From DASPTT01 sp035623275 (GTDB lineage: Bacteria; Actinomycetota; Acidimicrobiia; Acidimicrobiales; UBA8190): a stretch of 23,740 nucleotides of DNA. This document shows positions 8,171 through 14,546 of this stretch, in pieces; within the stretch, counting starts at the first letter, position 1; each line of letters opens with the position of its first letter. A model generated the notes under the pieces. The model worked only from the letters and a program-made list of their open reading frames with translations. It made no database searches and was not told the DNA's origin. The stretch spans positions 1 to 23,740 of the forward strand of contig DASPTT010000162.1 in the NCBI GenBank assembly GCA_035623275.1, read 5' to 3'. Both the position numbers and the translations under genes were made by a program.

Positions 8171-9580
8171 TCAGGGCGCCCGCTCGAGGGTGACCGCGGC
8201 GTCGACCCCCCCGCTTGGCGCGCCCCGGAGCTCCACCGCCCCACCGCAGGCCTCGACGAGCTGGCGCACGATGGCGAGCCCGAGGCCCGAGCCACCGGGC
8301 GTGTCCGCCCCCCGCCAGAAGCGGTCGAAGGCCCGCCGCCGCTCCTCTGCGGTGAGCCCTGAGCCCTCGTCCACCACGTGCAGCTCGGCCACCGGCCCGC
8401 CGTTGGCCACCACCATGTGCACGCGACGGCCAGGTGGCGTGGCCTCCACCGCGTTGTCGAGCAGGTTGTCGAGGACCTGCTCCAGATGCCCGGGCACGGC
8501 CCAGGCCCGCGTGCCGTGATCGGCCAGCTGCACGTCGATGACCACGCTCCGCTCGTCGGCGATGGTCGCCCACGCGTCAGCTCGTTCCCGGGTCAGCGCG
8601 TCGAGGTCGACCACCGAGCGCGGGACCGTGCCCTGCTCGGCCCGGGCCAGCGCCAGCAGCCCGTCGACCAGACGGCTGAGGCGGGCGACCTCCGACACGC
8701 AGGCGTCGACATCCGCCTGGACCACGGCGCCGGCCCGCGAGCGGAGGTTCTCGAGCCGCAGGCGCATGGCCGCCAGCGGCGTGCGCAATTGGTGGGAGGC
8801 GTCCGCCACGAAGGCGCGCTGGGCGCCGAGGAGATGGTCCAGGCGTGCCGCCATCACGTTGACCCGACCGGCGAGCACGCGCAGCTCGCTCGGCCCCTCG
8901 TCCTGCGGGGCCCGGGCGCCGAGGTCGCCTCCGGCGATCCGCTCGACCGCGTCGATGATCTCGACCACCGGACGGCTGAGCGAGCGCGACAGCACCAGGG
9001 CGATGATCACCGCGGCGGCGAGCACGCCGATGCCGACGCCGATCAGGTCCAGGTCGATCTTGTGCACGCGGCCGTCGAGCCGGGAGGTGGAGGTGACGGC
9101 CACCAGGACCCCGGCGGCGTCGGCGCCCGGGTTCGCCCCTCCGGGTTCGGTTGCCGGCGACCCCGAGGCGACACCCACGGGCCGCGCGTCATAGAGGAGG
9201 TCGTCGCCCCCGCCCGGGTTGGGCACCCGGCCGGACACCTCCTGGTCCGCCGATCGCACGAGGTTCGACCGGGCGCCGACCGCCACCGAGACCACGCCGC
9301 CGGGACCGGCGGCGATGACCGGGTTCCCGTTCCGGTCGAGGACCACGATGCCGAGACCGGCGCGCGCCGCGAACGCCCGAGCGGTCCCCTTGAGCCCGGT
9401 GAGGTCGCCGCGCTCGAGGTCCTCGGCGGTGAGCGCGGCCATGGCCGTCGCCTGCCGGCTCAGGCTGGAGATGGACGCCTGCTCCTGCTGGATGGCCTGG
9501 AGGATGCCGAGGGGGGTCTCGAGGATGAGCAGCAGGGCGCAGGCGAAGAGCACGTAGCTCGCCAGCAGGCGGGCGCGCAT
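8171..9580 (-). CDS. Sensor histidine kinase (HisKA, HAMP)
   Basis: This is a 469-residue membrane kinase from ATG 9580 to TGA 8171. TM1 is ~6-26 and TM2 ~177-197, enclosing a ~150-residue extracytoplasmic sensor region with a Gly/Pro/Asp-rich stretch (~118-155). HAMP follows at ~198-250. The H-box SHQLRTPL carries the phospho-accepting H263; the residue after it is Gln, where many kinases have Glu. The N box is N372/N376, G1 is DEGSG (404-408), the F box FDRFW, and G2 GGSGLGL (~429-435), so the catalytic domain is complete. The sensed signal cannot be read from the sequence. It starts 12 bases after the response regulator stop, a standard RR-HK operon order. Confidence 0.93.
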   Translation of the reverse strand: MRARLLASYVLFACALLLILETPLGILQAIQQEQASISSLSRQATAMAALTAEDLERGDLTGLKGTARAFAARAGLGIVVLDRNGNPVIAAGPGGVVSVAVGARSNLVRSADQEVSGRVPNPGGGDDLLYDARPVGVASGSPATEPGGANPGADAAGVLVAVTSTSRLDGRVHKIDLDLIGVGIGVLAAAVIIALVLSRSLSRPVVEIIDAVERIAGGDLGARAPQDEGPSELRVLAGRVNVMAARLDHLLGAQRAFVADASHQLRTPLAAMRLRLENLRSRAGAVVQADVDACVSEVARLSRLVDGLLALARAEQGTVPRSVVDLDALTRERADAWATIADERSVVIDVQLADHGTRAWAVPGHLEQVLDNLLDNAVEATPPGRRVHMVVANGGPVAELHVVDEGSGLTAEERRRAFDRFWRGADTPGGSGLGLAIVRQLVEACGGAVELRGAPSGGVDAAVTLERAP

Positions 9581-9592
9581 GGTGACAGCTTG

Positions 9593-10258
9593 TCAGCCGG
9601 GCGCCGCGGCGAGGCGGAACCCCACGCCCCGGGTGGTCTCGATGAGCGAGGGGTCGCCGAGCTTGCGCCGGATCGACGCCACGTGCACGTCGATGGTCTT
9701 GGTCGTGCCGTACCAGAGGGGATCCCACAGCCGGTCGAGGATGTCCTGGCGGGGGACCACGGCGCCGGGGTCCTCGGCCAGCAGCGCGAGGAGGTCGAAT
9801 TCCCTCGCGGTCAGCGCCACCTCGCGGCCCTCCACGCGCACGCGCCGGGTCCGGCGGTCGATCTCGAGGGGCCCGATCACCTGCGGCCCCTCGGGCCCGA
9901 CCTGTGCGTTGCGACGCCGCATCACCGAGCGGATGCGGGCGACGAGCTCGCGGAAGCCGAAGGGCTTGACGAGATAGTCGTCGGCACCGATCTCGAGTCC
10001 CGCCACCCGGTCGGCTTCCTCGCCGCGCGCGGTGATCACGATGATGGGGACGGTCGAGCGCTCCCGCAGGACGCGGCACACCTCGTACCCGTCGAGGTCG
10101 GGGAGGCCCAGGTCCAGCAGGACGGCGTCGAACCCTTTGCTGGCGAGGGCGCTCGCCGCATCGGTCGCCCGCATCACCTCGAAGCCCTCGCGGCCCAAGC
10201 CTTCGGCCAGCGGAGCGGCGATGGCGTCGTCGTCCTCAACCAGCAGAAGTGTGGCCAT
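9593..10258 (-). CDS. OmpR-family response regulator
   Basis: The 221-residue regulator starts at ATG 10258, with AAGGTGG upstream as SD, and ends at TGA 9593. The receiver domain (1-~117) has the acidic pocket VEDDD at 7-11, phospho-acceptor D49, T76 and K98. The C-terminal winged helix (~125-217) shows the OmpR/PhoB pattern: LTAREFDLLALLAEDPG, then VHVASIRRKLGD and the closing RGVGFRL. It is the first gene of the operon with the kinase and DUF2804. OmpR-family proteins normally bind direct repeats; three 10-bp direct repeats lie about 110 bases upstream and could be an autoregulatory site (inference). Confidence 0.93.
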   Translation of the reverse strand: MATLLLVEDDDAIAAPLAEGLGREGFEVMRATDAASALASKGFDAVLLDLGLPDLDGYEVCRVLRERSTVPIIVITARGEEADRVAGLEIGADDYLVKPFGFRELVARIRSVMRRRNAQVGPEGPQVIGPLEIDRRTRRVRVEGREVALTAREFDLLALLAEDPGAVVPRQDILDRLWDPLWYGTTKTIDVHVASIRRKLGDPSLIETTRGVGFRLAAAPG

Positions 10259-10314
10259 GGCCACCACCTTGGCCGAGGGAAGGGCCTCGTGAACGCACCT
10301 TTGCCGTTTCTTTA

Positions 10315-10348
10315 CCCTTCCGGCCCCGCCGCCCCCCGCCGGCCCCCC
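10315..10348 (-). promoter_or_regulatory. G-quadruplex-capable tract upstream of the response regulator
   Basis: On the minus strand (sense for the response regulator) four G runs of 6, 6, 4 and 3 bases lie at 10348-10343, 10337-10332, 10327-10324 and 10317-10315, separated by 4-6 bases. This meets the G3+N1-7 rule. It is about 57-90 bases before the ATG and next to an unusually AT-rich patch (10301-10319). Part of the signal may be simple GC-rich sequence. Confidence 0.4.
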
Positions 10349-10370
10349 GCCGGCGCCGCCCCTGGAGAGT

Positions 10371-10400
10371 GCCCGAAGGTGCCCGAAGGTGCCCGAAGGT
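10371..10400. repeat. Three perfect 10-bp direct repeats
   Basis: GCCCGAAGGT occurs three times without interruption (10371-10380, 10381-10390, 10391-10400), followed by a partial copy (GCCCCC). The 10-bp period places each copy on the same DNA face. The array is in the 269-base divergent region between the response regulator (start 10258) and the small membrane gene (start 10528). It could be a binding site for the OmpR-type regulator or a slippage product. Confidence 0.75.
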
Positions 10401-10457
10401 GCCCCCGGAGGCGGCTGCGGCGGTCCGTCCGTTTCCCTCCCTTCAGCCGCCGGGGGC

Positions 10458-10471
10458 GGGACCTTCGACCC
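10458..10471 (+). promoter_or_regulatory. DosR/OsdR-like box B
   Basis: GGGACCTTCGACCC is a full match to GGGNC-N4-GNCCC and differs from box C by one base. The identity continues into the following TGG, shared by boxes B, C and D. It lies 56 bases before the ATG of the small membrane protein at 10528 and reads in the same direction. Confidence 0.55.
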
Positions 10472-10527
10472 TGGGTGCAGGGGGTTTGTGCGTCGGACAC
10501 TGAGAGAGGAGCGAAGGAGGGCGAGCG

Positions 10528-10818
10528 ATGATCGTGGTTGAGGTACTCCTGGCGACCAACCTGGCGGTGCTGGCCCTGCTCGTCCTGACCGACCGGTCGC
10601 GCCAGCGGCGCATGCGAACGGTCGACGTGCTGAGCCCCCGGCGTCCCACGCAGGCGTCGGCGGGATCCAGCCGGCCCACCATCGGGCGCACCCCGGCGTG
10701 CGGCGGGGGCGTGGTGATCCCCATCGACCGGGCCGTCCGTCGGGCGCGTGAAGCGGCGATGGCACGGCACCCGGCCGGCATGCACACGGCACGGCCGCAC
10801 TCGACGACCCGTCACTGA
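10528..10818 (+). CDS. Small single-pass membrane protein, 96 aa, unknown
   Basis: ATG 10528 is preceded by a near-perfect SD, AAGGAGG at 10514-10520, seven bases away, which supports a real gene despite its size. It ends at TGA 10816. Residues ~2-21 form one hydrophobic helix (VVEVLLATNLAVLALLVL) followed at once by a basic stretch (DRSRQRRMR), predicting N-out/C-in anchoring. The remaining ~70 residues are basic, with a conserved-looking VVIPIDRAVRRAREAAMARHP segment that may be an amphipathic helix. I do not recognise the family. It is divergent from the two-component operon and has a DosR-like box upstream. Confidence 0.7.
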   Translation: MIVVEVLLATNLAVLALLVLTDRSRQRRMRTVDVLSPRRPTQASAGSSRPTIGRTPACGGGVVIPIDRAVRRAREAAMARHPAGMHTARPHSTTRH

Positions 10819-10935
10819 GCGGCGAACGGCCATCCGAGCACCGCCCGCCGAGCATCGGCGCACGCCGAACCTACCGACTCCGGGCTGACCCCGACCGACT
10901 GGCGTCGAGCCCGACCGTTGTCGTTCACGCCGACG

Positions 10936-10959
10936 CCCGGGTCCCCGCCCGAGCCCGGG
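10936..10959. terminator. Weak hairpin between convergent genes
   Basis: CCCGGG at 10936-10941 can pair with CCCGGG at 10954-10959 around a 12-base loop, between the converging stops at 10818 and 10971. There is no U tract. In sequence this GC-rich such a stem can arise by chance. Confidence 0.25.
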
Positions 10960-10970
10960 ACGACCGCCCG

Positions 10971-11195
10971 TCAGCGGCGGGCGCTCGCCTTGGATGTTGC
11001 GCCGGGGTGCGGGGCGTGCTCGACCGACGCATCGGGGCCCGGGAACATGAGCCCCTCATGGCCGTCGTCGTCCCAGCGCACCAGGTAGGGAGGTCCGCCG
11101 TCGGCGCCGTGGACCTCGAGGATCTTGCCTCGCCGGTCGGCGTCGCCGAGGTGGTGACCCCGGACGACGATCATGTCTCCGACGTTCGCTCTCAT
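10971..11195 (-). CDS. DUF1918 domain protein
   Basis: The 74-residue protein starts at ATG 11195 with SD GGAGGT six bases upstream, and stops with TGA at 10971. An upstream in-frame ATG at 11279 lacks an SD and would run through box C, so it is rejected. Residues 1-60 match DUF1918 throughout: ANVGDMIVVRG, RRGKILEVHG, GGPPYLVRWDDDGHEGLMFPGPDA. This is a small, SH3-like beta fold found almost only in actinobacteria, of unknown function; the tail after residue 60 is basic and variable. The location, between an alcohol dehydrogenase/USP pair and a DosR-like box, suggests stress expression (inference). Confidence 0.9.
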   Translation of the reverse strand: MRANVGDMIVVRGHHLGDADRRGKILEVHGADGGPPYLVRWDDDGHEGLMFPGPDASVEHAPHPGATSKASARR

Positions 11196-11253
11196 GGTCG
11201 AACCTCCGACTCGTCCACGAGAAAACGGTGCGCCACCAGCTTGCACCGGTCCA

Positions 11254-11267
11254 GGGCCGAAGGTCCC
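11254..11267 (-). promoter_or_regulatory. DosR/OsdR-like box C
   Basis: Read on the minus strand this is GGGACCTTCGGCCC, a perfect GGGNC-N4-GNCCC palindrome and the best copy in the window. It lies 58 bases upstream of the DUF1918 ATG (11195) and reads toward it, in the gap after the alcohol dehydrogenase stop. Confidence 0.6.
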
Positions 11268-11275
11268 CGCAGGCG

Positions 11276-12280
11276 TCATGCGCCGATGCGCAGCACGGCG
11301 GCGCCGACGAACGCGTCCCGGGCCAGGTCCGACAGGGCGAGCGGCGCGTCGGCGAAGTCGTAGGGCTGGACGGTCGCCCGGACCCCGAGGCGCCCGGCCA
11401 GGCGGAGGAACTCCTCACCGTCGCGACGGGTGTTGGCGGTCACCGAGCGCAAGGTGCGTTCGCGAAAGAGGTGGTCCTGGTAGTCGAGTGCGGGGATGTC
11501 GCTCAGGTGGATGCCGGCCACGGCGAGCACGCCGCCGGCGTCGAGCGCGGCCAGCGCCGGCAGGACCAGGTCGCCCACGGGCGCGAAGAGGATGGCGCCG
11601 TCGAGGGGCACCGGCGGCGGGCGCTCTGCTTCGCCCACCCACACGGCACCGAGCTCGCCGGCCAGGGCACGGGCCTCGGCGGAGCGCGTGCAGACGTAGA
11701 CCTCGGCCCCCTGGGCGACCGCCAGCTGCGCCGTCAGGTGGGCCGAGCCCCCGAACCCGTAGATGCCGAGCCGTCCGCCCGCCGGCAGGGCCGTGCGCCG
11801 CAGGGCCCGATAGCCGATGATCCCCGCACACAGCAGCGGCGCGACGTGCTCGTCGTCGACCTCCGGTGCCAGCCGGTAGGCGAACGCCTCGTCGACGAGG
11901 ACGGCCTCTGCGTACCCGCCGTCGCGGTCCCAGCCGGTGAACTGCGCGTGCTCGCACAGGTTCTCGTCGCCTCGTCGGCAGAACCGGCACACCCCGCAGG
12001 TGCGCGCCAGCCACGCGGCGCCGACCCGCTCGCCGATCTCGAAACGGGTCGCGCCGGGGCCGAGCGCCTCGACCCGGCCCACGATCTCGTGGCCGGGCAC
12101 CACGGCGGGCCGCCGGACCGGCAGGTCGCCCTCCGCCACGTGGAGGTCGGTCCGGCACACCCCGCAGACCGACACGGCGACGCGGACCTGACCGGGACCG
12201 GGCACCGGGGGCTCTCGGTCGACGAGGTGCAACGGCCCGGTACCGATCGGTCCCGGCGAGTCGACCACCCAGGCGCGCAC
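11276..12280 (-). CDS. Zinc-dependent alcohol dehydrogenase family protein (adh_fam_2 type)
   Basis: This is a 334-residue medium-chain dehydrogenase. The start is GTG 12280; an in-frame TAG directly before it rules out any earlier start, and no clear SD exists. Catalytic zinc ligands are C39 (CGVCRTDLH), H64 (GHE) and C151 (LLCAG); structural zinc ligands are C95, C98, C101 and C109. The NAD(P) Rossmann turn is GFGGSAH (~175-181). The subfamily signature GIIGYRAL, FAPVGDLV and SVTANTRRDG matches TIGR02822 along its whole length. It likely oxidises or reduces short-chain alcohols/aldehydes. It sits 40 bases downstream of the universal stress protein on the same strand, probably in one operon. 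This ADH type next to USPs is known from hypoxia-related clusters in other actinobacteria. Confidence 0.93.
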   Translation of the reverse strand: MRAWVVDSPGPIGTGPLHLVDREPPVPGPGQVRVAVSVCGVCRTDLHVAEGDLPVRRPAVVPGHEIVGRVEALGPGATRFEIGERVGAAWLARTCGVCRFCRRGDENLCEHAQFTGWDRDGGYAEAVLVDEAFAYRLAPEVDDEHVAPLLCAGIIGYRALRRTALPAGGRLGIYGFGGSAHLTAQLAVAQGAEVYVCTRSAEARALAGELGAVWVGEAERPPPVPLDGAILFAPVGDLVLPALAALDAGGVLAVAGIHLSDIPALDYQDHLFRERTLRSVTANTRRDGEEFLRLAGRLGVRATVQPYDFADAPLALSDLARDAFVGAAVLRIGA

Positions 12281-12320
12281 CTAGCCATCGTCGCGCGCCC
12301 GCCGGCGCGCGCGGGCTTCC

Positions 12321-13148
12321 CTACTCGCCGAAGCCGGCCGCGGCACCACCGCCCAAGGTGTGGGCGACCGAGGTGGCCGGCACGAGCAGGATCGGGATCG
12401 CCGTCCTGGCCAGCAGGTCGGCGACCACCGCGGCACGCCCCCCGCGCGTCTGCTGGGACCAGACGACGACGACCATGTCGAAGCCGTCGCTCGCCGCCAT
12501 GTCGGTCAGATGGGCGGCGACCTGACCGGTGCGGACCTCGAGGCCCTCGCCCAGCGCGCCCTGGTAGCGGTCCCGGAGCTCGCTGCGCAGCGCCTCCATC
12601 CTCTGCGGTGCGTCGTCGCCGAGCGCGGCCACGGTGCCGTGCTCGACGACGTGGACCGTGGTGGCCACCGTGTCGGGCTCCCGCAGCTCGGCCAGGGCCG
12701 CGGAAGCGGCCAGGGCGGTGACGCCGGTGCCGTCGAGGGGAACGAGCACCCGGCGCGGGCCGTCCCAGTGGGCGAGCGACGGCGGCACGAGCAGCATCGA
12801 CCTCGTCACCCGGCGGGCGACGGCGAAGGCGGTCCCGCTCGGGCGCTTGGGGCTGGGCCGCTCCAGCGGCGATCCCGTGCCGAAGACCGCCATGGCGGTC
12901 CTGGGTGACTCCACCAGACCCGTGAGGATGTCGACCGGTCGCCCGGTCAGCTCGTCGGTCTCGCCCCGTTCGACGCGCGCCGTCGCCGCCTGGCGCGCGG
13001 CGCCGCGCGGGCCCGGACCCGTGGTCACGTGGACGAAGCGCACCGGCAGGCGGAAGTGCTCCGCCACGACGGCGGCGACGCGCTGCACCGCCGGCGTCCC
13101 GAGGCCGCGGTCGAGCGCGGCGAGGACGAAATGGCCCTCAGCCCGCAC
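12321..13148 (-). CDS. Universal stress protein, two tandem Usp domains
   Basis: Starting at GTG 13148 the protein has 275 residues and ends at TAG 12321. The frame is open further upstream, but those codons overlap box D and do not look like Usp sequence. Domain 1 (~5-140) begins FVLAALDRG and ends MLLVPP; domain 2 (~147-260) begins RRVLVPLDGTG and ends IPILLVPATS. The G-2x-G-9x-G(S/T) ATP-binding loop is only partly kept in domain 1 (GTGS...SGT) and absent in domain 2 (WSQQTRGGRAAV), so ATP binding is uncertain. Tandem Usp proteins of this size are typical of actinobacterial dormancy regulons. The alcohol dehydrogenase follows 40 bases downstream. The start codon is the least certain part. 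Confidence 0.85.
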   Translation of the reverse strand: MRAEGHFVLAALDRGLGTPAVQRVAAVVAEHFRLPVRFVHVTTGPGPRGAARQAATARVERGETDELTGRPVDILTGLVESPRTAMAVFGTGSPLERPSPKRPSGTAFAVARRVTRSMLLVPPSLAHWDGPRRVLVPLDGTGVTALAASAALAELREPDTVATTVHVVEHGTVAALGDDAPQRMEALRSELRDRYQGALGEGLEVRTGQVAAHLTDMAASDGFDMVVVVWSQQTRGGRAAVVADLLARTAIPILLVPATSVAHTLGGGAAAGFGE

Positions 13149-13215
13149 GTGACGGCCCCGCCGCGACGCGTGCGCCCATGGATCCAGTGCACCGTCCGGC
13201 GCGCCACCTCGGCCA

Positions 13216-13229
13216 GGGCCGAAGGTCAC
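13216..13229 (-). promoter_or_regulatory. DosR/OsdR-like box D
   Basis: Read on the minus strand this is GTGACCTTCGGCCC, one base from box C, and the 15 bases GACCTTCGGCCCTGG are identical in C and D. It lies 67 bases upstream of the USP start (13148) and reads toward it. A perfect TCGGCC-AG-GGCCGA dyad (13209-13222) overlaps it. Confidence 0.55.
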
Positions 13230-13288
13230 GCCGGATGCGCCGTCACGACCCAACTTCGCCGGTGCATCCCGTTGCCGGGCGCACGGGA

Positions 13289-13294
13289 TAGGTT
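13289..13294 (+). promoter_or_regulatory. Candidate -10 element for a leaderless Ppx/GppA transcript
   Basis: TAGGTT (TAnnnT) ends seven bases before the GTG at 13302. No SD precedes that GTG, so transcription starting at or just before the start codon would give a leaderless mRNA. No -35 match is evident. Confidence 0.35.
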
Positions 13295-13301
13295 CTCGGT
13301 C

Positions 13302-14291
13302 GTGGCGCTGCGGGCTGCCGTCTGGGATCTCGGGAGCAGCTCGTTCCACCTCTTGGTGTGCGAGGTCGGCCCGTCGGGGACCCTCGTGCCGGTGATGCGA
13401 CGGCGCGCACTGCTGAACCTCGGTGTCGCCGTGGGGGCGAGCGGCTCGATCCCCGTCGAGCGTGTGAACGCCGCGGTTGCCGCCACCAAGCGGTTGCGCA
13501 AGGCACTGGACGCGCACCGGCCCGACGTCACCGTCGCCTTGGCGACCGCGGCGCTGCGCGACGCGGCCAACGGCCGCGCCGTCGTGGCGCGCCTCGAACG
13601 GGTGCTGGGCGAGAGAGTGCGCCTCCTCGACGGCGCAGAGGAAGGGCGGCTGTGCTTCGTGGGCCAGCGCGCCGGCGTGTGGACCGGGGACCGGTTCAGC
13701 TTCGGCATCGACCTCGGTGGGGGCAGCCTGGAGGTCGCGGTCGGCGACGCCCACCGGGTGACCATGGCGACCAGCGTGGCCGTGGGCGCGGCCCGGCTGC
13801 GTGGCGAGCTGGACACGGGTGACCCCTTGACCGCCAGGGAGGTGGCGGCGATCCGCGCCCGCACGGCCGAGACGCTGATGCCTGTGCGCGCCGAGCTGCG
13901 GGCCTATCGGGGCGTGACGGCTCGCACCGTGGTCAGCGGGGGGACGGCAAGAGCCCTGGCCCGGCTGGCCACGGCGCGGGCGCGACGGTCGTCGGCGCCC
14001 GAGCAGGGCGAGGTGAACCAGGTCGAGCTACCCGTGGGGCAGGTGGAGGAGCTGGCGTCGCGGCTGGCCGGTCTGGACCTGGCCCAGCGGCGCGCCCTGC
14101 CGGGGGTGAGCGCCCGGCGTGCCCCGGTCCTCTCGATCGGCGCGCTCATCCTGGCCTCCGCCGCGCACGTCCTGGAGGTCGAGCGCTTCGTCGTCAGCGA
14201 GTGGGGCCTGCGAGAGGGGGCGATCATCGACGAGCTGACCGCCAAGGGCCACGGCTCGGCCTGGGCGGCCGTGGCGCCGACGGGGCGCTGA
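13302..14291 (+). CDS. Ppx/GppA family phosphatase (exopolyphosphatase-like)
   Basis: The protein has 329 residues from GTG 13302 to TGA 14289; the open frame upstream lacks family similarity. The ASKHA-type nucleotide/phosphate-binding motifs are VWDLGSSSFHLLV at ~7-19 (usually D-x-GSNS) and GIDLGGGSLEVAVG at ~135-148. E113/E114 in DGAEEGRL correspond to the catalytic Glu region, and VVSGGTARALARL and a late REGAIIDEL segment complete the fold. At ~330 residues it is the short, single-module form common in actinobacteria, lacking the extra C-terminal domains of E. coli Ppx. It should hydrolyse polyphosphate or (p)ppGpp-type substrates; which one cannot be read here. It is divergent from the USP gene and converges with DUF5679. 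Confidence 0.9.
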   Translation: MALRAAVWDLGSSSFHLLVCEVGPSGTLVPVMRRRALLNLGVAVGASGSIPVERVNAAVAATKRLRKALDAHRPDVTVALATAALRDAANGRAVVARLERVLGERVRLLDGAEEGRLCFVGQRAGVWTGDRFSFGIDLGGGSLEVAVGDAHRVTMATSVAVGAARLRGELDTGDPLTAREVAAIRARTAETLMPVRAELRAYRGVTARTVVSGGTARALARLATARARRSSAPEQGEVNQVELPVGQVEELASRLAGLDLAQRRALPGVSARRAPVLSIGALILASAAHVLEVERFVVSEWGLREGAIIDELTAKGHGSAWAAVAPTGR

Positions 14292-14306
14292 GTCCGGAAG
14301 GGTCGC

Positions 14307-14459
14307 TCAGGCCTTCTTGCCCAGGATCCGGTTCATCTTCGTGCCGCAGATGGGGCAGGTGCCCTGGGCTGCCCGCCGGCCGTTGGCCAGCTCGACCTCT
14401 TGGCCTTCGAACTGGCGCTTCTCCCGGCACTTCACGCAGTAGCCCTCGTACGACGCCAC
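14307..14459 (-). CDS. DUF5679 zinc-ribbon mini-protein, 50 aa
   Basis: The GTG at 14459 follows an SD (GGAGG, minus strand 14473-14469) about nine bases upstream; the stop is TGA at 14307. The protein has two CxxC pairs, YCVKC near residues 8-11 and TCPICG near 35-38, which should bind one zinc ion. With EVELANGRRAAQGTCPICGT and a basic end (ILGKKA) it matches DUF5679 over its full length. Function is unknown; it is a soluble mini-protein widespread in actinobacteria. Its stop is 15 bases from the stop of the converging Ppx/GppA gene. Confidence 0.88.
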   Translation of the reverse strand: MASYEGYCVKCREKRQFEGQEVELANGRRAAQGTCPICGTKMNRILGKKA

Positions 14460-14513
14460 GTCGGCCCTCCTCCGTCAGCCGTGCCCCGCCAATGGGGTCG
14501 GCTCGAAGCTAGC

Positions 14514-14527
14514 CCCGGGTACCCGGG
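14514..14527. repeat. Perfect 14-bp palindrome
   Basis: CCCGGGTACCCGGG lies between the stop of the EAL gene (14547) and the start of DUF5679 (14459). It can fold as a short hairpin on either strand and may act as an operator or a weak terminator. Confidence 0.45.
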
Positions 14528-14546
14528 CAGGTGTGGATGGCCACGG

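Noticed and set aside
6492..8573. Minus-strand open frame of about 690 codons across the 6675 gene and DUF2804
   Set aside because: It is an alternative frame of DUF2804 and the kinase, extremely Arg-rich, and lacks any domain.
9593..10258. The window's response regulator as the DosR-type regulator of the four boxes
   Set aside because: Its output domain is an OmpR winged helix, whereas DosR/OsdR has a NarL/LuxR-type HTH; the palindromic boxes do not suit the usual direct-repeat binding of OmpR proteins.
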